From UBA6912 sp041611095 (lineage in GTDB: Bacteria; Actinomycetota; Acidimicrobiia; Spongiisociales; UBA5794): 64,000 bases of DNA. Position numbers and translations under genes: made by a program. Of the stretch, positions 26,501-35,034 are shown in pieces. The notes below the pieces were generated by a model, which was not told where the DNA came from, searched no databases, and saw nothing but the letters and a program-made list of their open reading frames with translations. Location: contig JBFINP010000005.1 in NCBI GenBank assembly GCA_041611095.1, positions 1 through 64,000 on the forward strand, in the 5' to 3' direction. The stretch's first letter is position 1. Each line of letters opens with the position of its first letter.

Positions 26501-28214
26501 GAGACCCGAACCGGTGGAGGCATCCGAGCAGCATGCGACGGAGCCGGCGGCGGGTGTCGAGACGGCGCACCAGCCGGAACAGCCGGCGAGGCGTCCGATG
26601 TCGGAGCGAGTGCCGGACCGACCCGCACTCCGTCCGGGGAGCCTTGCCGCCCGCCTCCGCGCCGCCGCAGCAGAAGGTTCGACGGTGACACCGCAGTCAC
26701 CCGCGACACCAGGCGATTCGACCAGCGCCGAAGTCGGTGAACCTGCTGCGATGCCCCGCGACGACGTGGCGCGACGCCTCCACGACTGGTGGTCGGGCGA
26801 CGGCTCGGCCGCCCAGCCCGCGCCACCCCCTCCGCCGCGCACGGAAGAACCGACAGCACCGCCTGCCGCAGCAGCGAGCGATCAGCCGCAGCCCGAGGCT
26901 GCGGCGCAGACCAACCCACAACTACCGACGCAACCCGTTCCTGGCGTCGCGACTCCCTACGCCCCCGGGTCACCGGAGAGGTACCTCGCGCCCCAACACG
27001 CCCCGGCACCACCGCAGACCTACGCTCCGGCTCCCCAACCCCCGGCGCCTTCGCAGTCCGACCCGCCTGCTCCGCCTCCAGGGGCACCGGCTCCCCAGGA
27101 CTCAGCCGCGCCACCGCCGGCCGCCTCTCCATTCCATGTGTCGCCGAGCCCCCACACCGAGCCATCATCTACGCCGGAGCTGTCGGAGGCGCCTCACCCG
27201 GTGCCCCCGGCCGAGCCCGAGGCGCCCGACTTCGCCCGGCCGGACATCGATGAGCTCACCGCCTATTGGTTCGGCAGCGATCCCGTCGAGTCGCCCAAAC
27301 CGGCGCCATCTCAGTCGCGTGCGTACAAGCCGGCACCGGTGGTCGTCGAAGAAGAGGAGCCCGCCGAGCTCGAGGCCGAGCCCGAGGATCCAACGACACG
27401 AGCACGGCGCCGCATGGCGACCCGCGTCGTACTCGCCGTCAGCGGCTTCGTCGTGGTCGGGGTCATCGTCCTCGTGGCGGCGATGTTCTTCACGTCGCGC
27501 TCGCCGAGCGGGCCGGCGGCCGCCGACCCGCTCATCGTGGTGCCCGAGTCATCTGCCGGGGCCGAGTCCCCGTTCGCCGGCTTGCTCCCGACCGCCACAG
27601 CGGAGCCTTCAGCATGCTGGCAGGCTGTCGTCGGCACGTTCGAAACCGAATCGGCGGCGCAGGAGGGAGCGGACCGGCTCGGTGACGTCGGGCTTCCCGG
27701 CGTGGTCTTGCCGAGCGAGAGCGTGCCCGAGTGGGGCGCGGGAAGCTTCGTCGCCTCGGTGATGGTGGGCAGCGAGAGCCTTGCCGGCCTCGCCCTCGAA
27801 CGAGCAGGTCTCGCCGGTTTCGGCGGTGGCAGCGCCGTGGAAGCCCCCGTCGCCGACTGCGACGGCTCCAGCGTCGTCACGACCGCTCTGGGCCTCGGAT
27901 TCCTGGATGTACCGACCTCGCGCCCCGACGCCGCAGGCATCGGATTTGCCTCTTCCACGGGGCTTCTCGAAGCCTGCGTTTCGCCCGACAGCGGCCTCTT
28001 CTGCCCCGAGGAGCCCGCATCCGTCGACGATGTCGCCTCGATCGCCCGTGCGATCGACGCGGCGGCGCCGGGGACGGGTACGGTGGCAACGGAGCTCACG
28101 GTCCTGGCGCAGGCGGCCGGGTTGCCCGATCCCGGTGTCCCGCCCGGTGGCGAGCTGTCACGCGGTGACCTGGCCAACTACCTGCTCGAGACGCACGAGT
28201 CCTTCGGCAGCTGA
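23577..28214 (+). CDS. Very large single-pass membrane protein with Pro-rich region and SPOR/SLH-like C terminus
   Basis: ATG 23577 follows a GGGGAGAGGG ribosome site and gives 1545 residues; an upstream TTG (23523) has none. Residues 1-730 contain a globular part unlike any family I know. Residues ~740-1270 are Pro/Ala/Glu-rich and disordered, with three repeats (separate entry). One membrane segment (VVLAVSGFVVVGVIVLVAAMFF, about 1282-1303) follows RRR. The exterior then has a SPOR-like region (ACWQAVVGTFETESAAQEGADRL) and an SLH-like repeat: FLDVPTSRPDAAGIGFASSTGLLEACV...FCPEEPASVDDVASIARAI. The Arg cluster before the membrane puts the long N terminus inside the cell and the SLH-like part outside. 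A cell-wall-tethering or division-related role is an inference. Confidence 0.88.
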   Translation: MSDVVAAPTAPRAQAIRAPQVQTGVLTLGLERDCIRELAAVLATLTSRKTTGAAGRYPFFATHPAWPVAWQVRAHRAHQALTVGCADDLEIALRVFSGFDAASDPEAWCSTWWIDHAALLRVVAEASDLMSLLDSINGERDHPVDARRAEDVRNLLAESTSPVRFDPVSPGVYAAASGDESPAEFHIAPTSLADPGVPLMAFGVLPQSPFGTIDRVVAFPGGIRSTADPAVIEAVIGELPVGTIVEIEAADSGRIAQLTVERAPFAPDGRSIELGRPTSSEGLAQRGILTVEPHGEGSVGGYERLIITGYELRGDRVGLVVSPTSLETPADPARHGAGHRSRVTVRVDSTAATADQTYRRLVVEPSGAVSYINGAAGCSSTDVEFGTRIREGAVIEALALADDSGREMLAIRPVLYERLQSAGTGDDGWYRAAIESLAGETVVVLDQQDESAGVRHVFAWDEEHLPSPDAFAPGTEVEVELSTWPRQVELPDAAHSVAESHPEVFARSEDGFVVIAPMNLEIADELVATQAGGEWAETVWRWFDESHQLHLMSLRTPQPVEEAPAPLPEKPPAQTDESMTVAARVPDGSLARIEDLIENGFADAGIDATASFDGSVITIDAASGPDARRAIDALRRRALPAKGQIDIAAAEAGDDAAALIEGIASAAGITISPEGDATLTAEAETITSLRQLFAAVTEQISGAACSITAFVDIEMIEEPGDEAAAGAADPGGTDVLEPPVSPPEPAEPDPAAELERQADQPSAVEKVDPGEHEALQEHNAPEEQGAFVPSFAEASELEGLEPVESAVASSGVVAEELQVSDLAERAIELTTATGRTGGPPPPIAQPEPVIELTTATGRTGGPPPPIAQPEPVIELTTATGRTGGPAPQDAPHAEPPLTGTTPSVAAPAPAAQRPDVDDPFVTGPRAPDRFVSSWTPSGEAMPYPSSEGAGGEPSSTRPPGDAPAATEELATRAEPRPEPVEASEQHATEPAAGVETAHQPEQPARRPMSERVPDRPALRPGSLAARLRAAAAEGSTVTPQSPATPGDSTSAEVGEPAAMPRDDVARRLHDWWSGDGSAAQPAPPPPPRTEEPTAPPAAAASDQPQPEAAAQTNPQLPTQPVPGVATPYAPGSPERYLAPQHAPAPPQTYAPAPQPPAPSQSDPPAPPPGAPAPQDSAAPPPAASPFHVSPSPHTEPSSTPELSEAPHPVPPAEPEAPDFARPDIDELTAYWFGSDPVESPKPAPSQSRAYKPAPVVVEEEEPAELEAEPEDPTTRARRRMATRVVLAVSGFVVVGVIVLVAAMFFTSRSPSGPAAADPLIVVPESSAGAESPFAGLLPTATAEPSACWQAVVGTFETESAAQEGADRLGDVGLPGVVLPSESVPEWGAGSFVASVMVGSESLAGLALERAGLAGFGGGSAVEAPVADCDGSSVVTTALGLGFLDVPTSRPDAAGIGFASSTGLLEACVSPDSGLFCPEEPASVDDVASIARAIDAAAPGTGTVATELTVLAQAAGLPDPGVPPGGELSRGDLANYLLETHESFGS
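26055..26226 (+). repeat. 69-bp in-frame tandem repeat inside the giant protein gene
   Basis: Copies start at 26055, 26124 and 26193 (exact 69-bp spacing); the third is partial. Each encodes IELTTATGRTGG followed by a Pro-rich PPPPIAQPEPV segment. The copies are nearly identical at the DNA level, including synonymous positions, which points to a recent tandem duplication. Confidence 0.95.
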
Positions 28215-28240
28215 GACCGGCGCGGCTCAACGTCCGATCG

Positions 28241-28831
28241 TCAACGGGGTATGCGCGTCCGCTTGAACTCGTTGAGCCTGCTCCACTCCAGCATGTCAAG
28301 GACACGCTCGACATCGTCGCGCCGGTGCCGTTCCATCAGCCGCACGAAGACCGCCTCGTCACCGGCGATGAAGGTGGGGACGCCGAAGACGGCATGCCGA
28401 TCGATGAGTGCTTCGTGCTCGGCTGCAAGCGTCTTGAGCGGGGTTCCGCCGGCGACGATGGCGGCCACGGCGTCCGGGTCCAGACCGGAGTCGTCGGCCA
28501 CCTTGCGCAGCACCGTCGAGTCGTCGACGTCGGCCCCTGAGGAATGCCTCGCATCGAAGAGTCTCACGTGGAAAGCCGTGAACCGCTCGGGGAACTCGTC
28601 TCGCACGGCGATAGCCCACTCGAGACCGGCGACGCCCCGCCGACCCCCGGTGCCGGCAGGAAGGTCCCAAGCATCCGCTTGACCATCGACGACGTGGACC
28701 TGTGACAGGGAGAACGGAGCGAACGCCACCGACCAGTCCGCTCCCGCATCGATCGCCTCGACAACGGTCTCGTTGGCGATGCGGGCAAAGGGGCACAAGT
28801 AGTCGAAGGTGATGGTGAATGCACGAGTCAC
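28241..28831 (-). CDS. DsbA-family (FrnE-like) oxidoreductase
   Basis: A thioredoxin fold with a helical insert. The active-site region is DYLCPFARIANETV, where the second Cys of CxxC is replaced (CPFA), as in several FrnE/HCCA-isomerase-like members. The cis-proline loop is VFGVPTFIAGDEAVFVRLMERH. Without a second Cys it may work by glutathione- or mycothiol-like chemistry or be an isomerase. GTG 28831 has GGAG 6 bp upstream. There is no signal peptide, so it is cytosolic. Confidence 0.88.
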   Translation of the reverse strand: MTRAFTITFDYLCPFARIANETVVEAIDAGADWSVAFAPFSLSQVHVVDGQADAWDLPAGTGGRRGVAGLEWAIAVRDEFPERFTAFHVRLFDARHSSGADVDDSTVLRKVADDSGLDPDAVAAIVAGGTPLKTLAAEHEALIDRHAVFGVPTFIAGDEAVFVRLMERHRRDDVERVLDMLEWSRLNEFKRTRIPR

Positions 28832-28932
28832 GGAACGCTCCGGGTGGGTCGGCCAGGGGTCGCCAGCGTAGCCAGACGAACCGGCAACGCCTAAACAAAG
28901 ATAATCTGAGCGTGACTTGCACAGATCTGCCG

Positions 28933-28969
28933 GTCATTACGGGAATATGCGGTAGCATTACAGCATTAC
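28933..28969. repeat. CATTAC-containing repeats in the lon promoter region
   Basis: GTCATTAC (28933-28940) and two adjacent AGCATTAC copies (28954-28961, 28962-28969) lie in the AT-rich 170-bp gap upstream of lon. The octamer duplication and its place before a stress protease make a regulator site possible, but no known operator matches. Confidence 0.35.
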
Positions 28970-29001
28970 ATCCTTGTACCGATGACGTTGAAAGGACCGA
29001 C

Positions 29002-31305
29002 GTGGCCGAGCTCACGACCATGACCCTCCCGGTGTTGCCGCTGCGCAACGGGGTCGTGTTCCCGCACATGGTGGTCACGGTGACCATCGAAACCGACGAG
29101 GCGCGGCGTGCGATCGCGGCCGCCGAGAGCACCGGAGGGCGCCTGCTCCTCGTTCCGAAGATCGAGGATCGCTATGCGACTGTCGGAACCATCGCAAGCA
29201 TCCAAGAGGTCAGCCCCGAGAACGGCGTGGCGGTGCTCATCGCCGGAATTGCGCGAGCCCGCATCGGGGCCGGGCAGCCAGGAAGCGGCGACGTTCTCTG
29301 GGTCGGGGCCGAGCCGGTGGCGGAGGACACTCCGGACCTCGCCGAAGAGATGTCCGAGTACCGCGCGGTGGTCTCCGAGATCCTCCAACATCGCGGCATC
29401 GGGCCCGTTGCCGAGCGCATCCTCGACGTCGACGATCCTGGGCAACTCGCCGACCTCGCCGTGTACTCCCCCGACCTCTCCCTCGAGCAGAAGATCGAGG
29501 TGCTCGAGACCGTCGACGTCGCCGAGCGCCTCGGCAAGGTCCTGGCCTGGATGAGGGAGATCCTCGCCGACATCGCCCTCCGCAAGAAGGTGCGAGACGA
29601 CGCCTCGGAGCGCATCGACAAGAGCCAGCGTGACTACCTGCTGCGGCAACAGCTCGAGTCGATCAAATCCGAGCTCGGCGAAAGCAACGGCGACGTCGTC
29701 TCGGAGTACCGAGCGAAGCTCGCCGAGTCCTCGCTGCCCGAGGCCGTTGCCGAGGCGGTCACCCGCGAGATCGACCGCCTCGAACGCATGAGCGAGCAGA
29801 GCCCGGAGCACAGCTGGATCCGCACCTGGCTCGACACCATCTTCGACCTCCCGTGGTCCGTCCGGACCCACGACCAACTCGACCTGAGTGCGGCTCGCAA
29901 CGTGCTCGACACCGACCACACGGGTCTCGAGGAGGTGAAGGATCGCATCATCGAGCACCTCGCGGTGCGCAAGCTACGAACCGAGCGCGGGCTCGCCCCG
30001 GCCGAGGAGGGGCGACGGACCGGCGCCATCGTCCTTCTGGTCGGACCGCCCGGCGTCGGTAAGACGTCGCTCGGCGAATCGGTCGCCCGCGCCCTCGGTC
30101 GCAAGTTCGTACGCGTGGCGCTCGGCGGGATCCGCGACGAGGCAGAGATCCGGGGACACCGGCGTACCTACGTGGGGGCCCGCCCCGGACGGATCGCACG
30201 AGCGCTCACCGAAGCCGGCTCCATGAACCCGGTGTTCCTCCTCGACGAGATGGACAAGGTCGGGGCCGACTGGCGAGGGGACCCGTCCTCGGCGTTGCTC
30301 GAAGTGCTGGATCCCGCTCAGAACCACACGTTCCGGGACCACTACCTCGAGGTCGACCTGGACTTGTCCGACGTGCTCTTCATCGCCACCGCCAACATCG
30401 TCGAGACGATCCCCGCGCCGCTTCTCGATCGCACCGAGGTCATCCGTCTCGACGGGTACACGGACCGTGAGAAACTCGCCATCGCACGGGACCACCTCCT
30501 TCCACGACAGGTCGAACAGTCGGGCCTCCGTGAGGAGGAGATCGAGGTGCCGGACCGGACACTGGCGGCGGTGATCGACGCCTACACCAGGGAGGCCGGG
30601 GTGCGCGGGCTGGAACGCCAGCTCGGCAAACTCGTCAGAAAGGCCGTCACGAAGATCGCCGTCGATCCCGAAGCGGCCCCGATGACCATCGATCCGGAGG
30701 AGCTGCGCGAGCTGCTCGGCAAGCCGCCGATCCACCGTGACGAGGTGAAGGATCGCGTCGTGGTCCCCGGCGTCGCTACAGGGCTTGCGGTGACCGGCAC
30801 CGGGGGCGACGTACTCTTCATCGAGGTCACCGGGATGGATGGCGAACCCGGTCTCGTGCTCACCGGGCAGCTGGGCGACGTGATGAAAGAGTCGGCGCAG
30901 ATCGCGCTCTCGTACGTGCGGTCACATGCCGGCGACCTGGGCATCGACCCGGCGGCCGTCGACCGCCGTTTCCACATCCACGTACCGGCCGGGGCGATCC
31001 CCAAAGACGGACCGTCGGCCGGCGTCACGATGACCGCAGCCCTGGTCAGCCTGCTGACCGGCCGCCTCGTGCGAGATCCCGTAGGCATGACCGGCGAGGT
31101 CACACTGCAGGGTCGGGTGCTCCCCATCGGTGGCGTCAAGCAGAAGGTGCTCGCCGCCCACCGCGCCGGGCTGCGGGAGGTGATCGTTCCGGCCAAGAAC
31201 GCCGACGATCTCGACGACGTTCCCGACGAGGTCAAGGGCGACATGGTGTTCCACGTCGTCGCCGACGTCCGCGATGTGCTCGAGGTGGCCCTCGGCGCTG
31301 CCTGA
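29002..31305 (+). CDS. lon: ATP-dependent protease La (Lon)
   Basis: This 767-residue enzyme degrades misfolded and regulatory proteins in the cytosol. It has the N-terminal substrate domain (LPVLPLRNGVVFPHMVVTVTIE), a coiled region, an AAA+ module with Walker A GPPGVGKT (348-355) and Walker B VFLLDEMDK, and the S16 protease domain with catalytic S672 in KDGPSAGV and the lysine in GGVKQK (713-715). I choose GTG 29002 because AAAGGA lies 6 bp upstream; an open frame runs further up through the promoter region. It is monocistronic, with the upstream gap probably carrying stress control. Confidence 0.96.
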   Translation: MAELTTMTLPVLPLRNGVVFPHMVVTVTIETDEARRAIAAAESTGGRLLLVPKIEDRYATVGTIASIQEVSPENGVAVLIAGIARARIGAGQPGSGDVLWVGAEPVAEDTPDLAEEMSEYRAVVSEILQHRGIGPVAERILDVDDPGQLADLAVYSPDLSLEQKIEVLETVDVAERLGKVLAWMREILADIALRKKVRDDASERIDKSQRDYLLRQQLESIKSELGESNGDVVSEYRAKLAESSLPEAVAEAVTREIDRLERMSEQSPEHSWIRTWLDTIFDLPWSVRTHDQLDLSAARNVLDTDHTGLEEVKDRIIEHLAVRKLRTERGLAPAEEGRRTGAIVLLVGPPGVGKTSLGESVARALGRKFVRVALGGIRDEAEIRGHRRTYVGARPGRIARALTEAGSMNPVFLLDEMDKVGADWRGDPSSALLEVLDPAQNHTFRDHYLEVDLDLSDVLFIATANIVETIPAPLLDRTEVIRLDGYTDREKLAIARDHLLPRQVEQSGLREEEIEVPDRTLAAVIDAYTREAGVRGLERQLGKLVRKAVTKIAVDPEAAPMTIDPEELRELLGKPPIHRDEVKDRVVVPGVATGLAVTGTGGDVLFIEVTGMDGEPGLVLTGQLGDVMKESAQIALSYVRSHAGDLGIDPAAVDRRFHIHVPAGAIPKDGPSAGVTMTAALVSLLTGRLVRDPVGMTGEVTLQGRVLPIGGVKQKVLAAHRAGLREVIVPAKNADDLDDVPDEVKGDMVFHVVADVRDVLEVALGAA

Positions 31306-31395
31306 AGCGGCGGCGCTGGGCCATTCCGGGCTGATCGCACCATTTTCGCCGAGCGAGGGGTCGGGTACGATCCGGGGCGTCTCCAGGCAGGAACA

Positions 31396-32217
31396 GTGGC
31401 CAGGCTCCCAACGTTCATCATCGCCGGCGCCATGCGCTCCGGGACGACGTCGCTCAACGGGTACCTCCGTGAGCACCCCGACGTCGCGGTGTCGCAACCG
31501 AAGGAAGTCCACTTCTTCGATCACAACTTCGATCGCGGCATCGACTGGTATCTGGAGCACTTCGGCGCCGTCAGGGGCGAGATGGCGGTGGGAGAGGCGA
31601 CGCCCGACTACCTCTACCACCCTGCTGCGATGGAGCGCATCGCGGCAACGATTCCCGATGTGAAGCTCCTCGTCCTGCTGAGGAATCCGGTCGAACGCGC
31701 GTACTCGCATTACTGGCACAACCGCAGCCGGGGACGGGAGACGCTCGAGTTCTGCCGGGCGGTGGCGGCGGAGCCCGAGCGGATATCTACGGACGAACGG
31801 TCCCGCGCCTTCTTCTCGTACGTCGATCGCGGACGTTACCGGGAGCAGATCGATCGGGTCTACGACTGGTTCCCACGGGATCGGATCCTGATTCAGACGT
31901 TCGAGGACCTGTCACATCGACCCGACGCCGTCTACGCCAGGTCGTGCCGATTCATCGGGGTCGATGATCGGTTCTGCCCGGAGAACCTCGGGCGACACAT
32001 CAACGCCTACGTCGAGTTCCGCTCGACCGGGCTCCGCAACGTCTCGAAGCGCTTCGCACCGTCGCTGCGGCGGATCGTCGGGAAGATGAACGAGAAGCCG
32101 GCGGAGCGCTACCCGCCGATGGATCCCAGCGTCCGAGCCCACCTGACCGCAGTGTTCGAGGAGGCAAACGCCGGCCTCGTCGAGTTGACCGGAGTTCCCG
32201 CCGCGTCCTGGAGCTGA
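31396..32217 (+). CDS. Sulfotransferase (PAPS-dependent)
   Basis: The 273-residue protein has the two PAPS-binding motifs of the family: 5'-PSB in FIIAGAMRSGTTSLNGYL and 3'-PB in LLVLLRNPVERAYSHYWHN. The segment QPKEVHFFDHNFDRGIDWYLEHF and GEATPDYLYHPAAMERIAATIPDVKL match bacterial sulfotransferases close to heparan sulfotransferase-like enzymes. It transfers sulfate to an unknown hydroxyl or sugar acceptor. The start is GTG 31396, with AGGCAGGA upstream. Confidence 0.92.
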   Translation: MARLPTFIIAGAMRSGTTSLNGYLREHPDVAVSQPKEVHFFDHNFDRGIDWYLEHFGAVRGEMAVGEATPDYLYHPAAMERIAATIPDVKLLVLLRNPVERAYSHYWHNRSRGRETLEFCRAVAAEPERISTDERSRAFFSYVDRGRYREQIDRVYDWFPRDRILIQTFEDLSHRPDAVYARSCRFIGVDDRFCPENLGRHINAYVEFRSTGLRNVSKRFAPSLRRIVGKMNEKPAERYPPMDPSVRAHLTAVFEEANAGLVELTGVPAASWS

Positions 32218-32236
32218 TCACCTCGCAGGGAGGCGC

Positions 32237-32857
32237 TCAGTCCTCGGGCTCCTCTTCGATGTCGACGACGAGCTGCCCGCCGCTCCACTCCGCATTGAAC
32301 CTCGACTTGTGGCTGCCGCTTTCGAAGTCCAGCTCGACCTCGGGCGGGCCCGCCTTCTCTATCTCCATCGTGAAGCCTGGATTCGGCCCGGCACCATCGA
32401 GTGTGACCGCACCCGGGCTGAACACGATGCGGACCCAGCCACCCTCGAGCTGGTAGGTCTGGGTCTGCGTCGCCACGGGCGCAGCGGTGGTCGTGGTCGT
32501 GGAGGTCGTCGACGTCGTCGAGCTCGTCGCCGGCGGCGCCGTGGTCGGCGTCGTCCCGCCTGTCGCCGCGGTCGTCGACGTTGTCGAAGACGTCGTGGTC
32601 CCAACGCCTTCGCCCGGAGCGATCGGTGGCCTCGAGCCGAAGGGAACGCTGGTCGTGGTGGAGGAGGTCGTCGGCGGAATCGTCGTGGTCGTCGTCGCCG
32701 GGGCCGCGACGGCGAGACTCGTAGATGCGGCCAGCAGCGGCGAGCCGGGGCTGTCCACGACTTGGCCGGCGACACCGCGCACCGCAGCAAGCGCTACGGC
32801 CGTCGCCGCGAGCGTCGCGACGACCCACACGAGAACCACGCCGGTGCGCTTGACCAT
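32237..32857 (-). CDS. Anchored Thr-rich surface protein with a domain shared with the 35035 gene
   Basis: An N-terminal hydrophobic segment (VVLVWVVATLAATAVALAAV) is an anchor or uncleaved signal. About 90 Thr/Ser/Pro-rich residues follow, like a cell-wall-spanning linker. The C-terminal ~70 residues form a beta-rich domain (YQLEGGWVRIVF..., GFTMEIEKA...EVELDFESGSHKSRFNAEWSGGQLVVDI) that aligns with both repeats of the 35035 protein. I prefer ATG 32857 because the next ATG (32887) sits only 3 bp from the operator hexamers. It is divergent from the response regulator gene. The function is unknown; an external ligand-binding or wall-facing role is likely. Confidence 0.8.
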   Translation of the reverse strand: MVKRTGVVLVWVVATLAATAVALAAVRGVAGQVVDSPGSPLLAASTSLAVAAPATTTTTIPPTTSSTTTSVPFGSRPPIAPGEGVGTTTSSTTSTTAATGGTTPTTAPPATSSTTSTTSTTTTTAAPVATQTQTYQLEGGWVRIVFSPGAVTLDGAGPNPGFTMEIEKAGPPEVELDFESGSHKSRFNAEWSGGQLVVDIEEEPED

Positions 32858-32890
32858 GGGCCATATGCTCCCACGTCTGTTGGCCATGTG

Positions 32891-32918
32891 GGATAACGGA
32901 CGGATAAGCAGGGGTGAA
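32891..32918. promoter_or_regulatory. Three 11-bp-spaced hexamers: probable OmpR/PhoB-type operator
   Basis: GGATAA (32891-32896), GGATAA (32902-32907) and GGTGAA (32913-32918) recur at exact 11-bp intervals, one helical turn, in the divergent gap between the surface gene and the response regulator gene. OmpR/PhoB-family regulators bind direct repeats with this spacing. The same hexamers recur before the 35035 gene. Confidence 0.55.
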
Positions 32919-32972
32919 GCGATCGTTGCGAGGACCTATGCATACCCGTCCGGGGGGTAACGTGTCCGCTCG

Positions 32973-33652
<680 letters not shown>

Positions 33653-33656
<4 letters not shown>

Positions 33657-34921
33657 GACGCCAGCTCGGACTCGTTGCCCTCGCCGTTGCCAGCCTGATC
33701 GTCATCGCCTTCTCGGTCCCCCTCGGCGTGCTCGTCGCTCAGCTCGCCCGAGACCGTGCCATCGCCGGAGCCGAGCGCGACGCGCAGCTCATCGCCCTCG
33801 TTGCGACGTCGGCGCGCGGGAACGCAGCCGTGATCCGCGACGTCATCGGGACCGGAGAGCTGAACGGAAACGCAGTCACCGTCGTGCTCGGCGACGGAAC
33901 GATCGTCGGGACGGCGATCGACCCCGACGAAGACCTCTCCGCCGTCCAAGCGGGATCCACCGGGCGGCGCGAGCTGCCGGGGGGCGAAGCGGTCTATGCA
34001 CCCGCGGTCGATCCGAGTGGGATATCAGTCGTGCGGGTGTTCGTCACGGAGGAAACGCTCAGCCGGGGCGTCCTCCGGGCGTGGTTGTTGCTCGGGCTCC
34101 TCGGGGTGGCGATGGTCGCGATAGCGGCTTTGATCGCCTTGCGCCTCGCCCGCACCATCGTCCAGCCCGTGGAGGAGCTGTCCGATGCCGCGGGCAGACT
34201 TGGCTCGGGCGATCTCACGACGAGGGTGGAGCCGGCCGGGCCACCAGAGATAAAGGACGTCGGAGCCGAGTTCAACCGGCTTGCTCAACAGGTGTCGGAG
34301 TTGCTCCAGCGGGAGAGGGAGACTGCCGCCGATCTGTCGCACCGTCTGCGCACGCCACTCGCCGGTCTGGGCCTCGATGTCGAGCGCCTGCCCGAGGGAC
34401 CGCAACGCGAGCAGCTTCTCGATGACCTCGCCGAGCTCCAGCGGGCCGTCGACTTCGTCATCGACGAGATGCGGCGGCCCCAGCTCACCGAGTCGGAGAC
34501 CTTGACGGACGTGGCCGCCCTCGTGGGCGAACGGGTGGCGTTCTGGGAGGCCCTTGCCGAAGAGCAGAAACGTGTGGCCACGGTGAGCGTCCCTCCCTAC
34601 GGGTTGTACGCCAGGGTGCGGCGCCCGGATCTCGAGGCGGCGCTCGATGCCGTGATCGGGAACGTCTTCGCCCACACCCCTGAGGGAGCCGCTTACGCAG
34701 TCTCCTGCGAGCAGGCAGATGGCTCCCTTCGCATCCTCGTCGATGATGCGGGCGGCGGATTCAGCGCCGACGACGTCGAGCGTGGCCGCAGCGGAGGCGG
34801 ATCGACCGGCCTCGGCCTCGACATCGCCCGGCGCACCGTCGAAGCTGCAGGCGGCTCTCTGACCGTGGACACGAGTCCGCTCGGAGGGGCCCGGGTCACG
34901 TTGGAGCTGGCACGGGGCTAG
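33653..34921 (+). CDS. Membrane sensor histidine kinase
   Basis: This 422-residue kinase has two membrane segments (about 6-28 and 141-165) bracketing a ~110-residue external sensor domain. HAMP follows (RLARTIVQPVEELSDAAGRLGSGDLTTRVE). The H-box ADLSHRLRTPLAGL places the phospho-accepting His at 230. The ATPase has the N-box VIGNVFAHTPEG and glycine boxes DDAGGGFS and STGLGLDIARR. GTG 33653 overlaps the regulator stop. The external sensor is unlike a named domain. It most likely senses an envelope signal linked to the two flanking surface proteins. Confidence 0.93.
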
Positions 34922-34972
34922 TCACGTCGACAGTCCTCACTCGGTCGAGAGTGACGCGTGCACAATCGACGT

Positions 34973-35009
34973 GAGAAGGGGCGCCCCCCCACGGGTGACG
35001 CCCCTTCTC
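34973..35009. terminator. Bidirectional terminator between the histidine kinase and 35035 genes
   Basis: GAGAAGGGGCG (34973-34983) and CGCCCCTTCTC (34999-35009) form a perfect 11-bp stem with a 15-nt loop. It sits between two converging genes, so it can serve both directions. Confidence 0.7.
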
Positions 35010-35034
35010 GTACGGGTGCCGTATGGCCGGTGGA

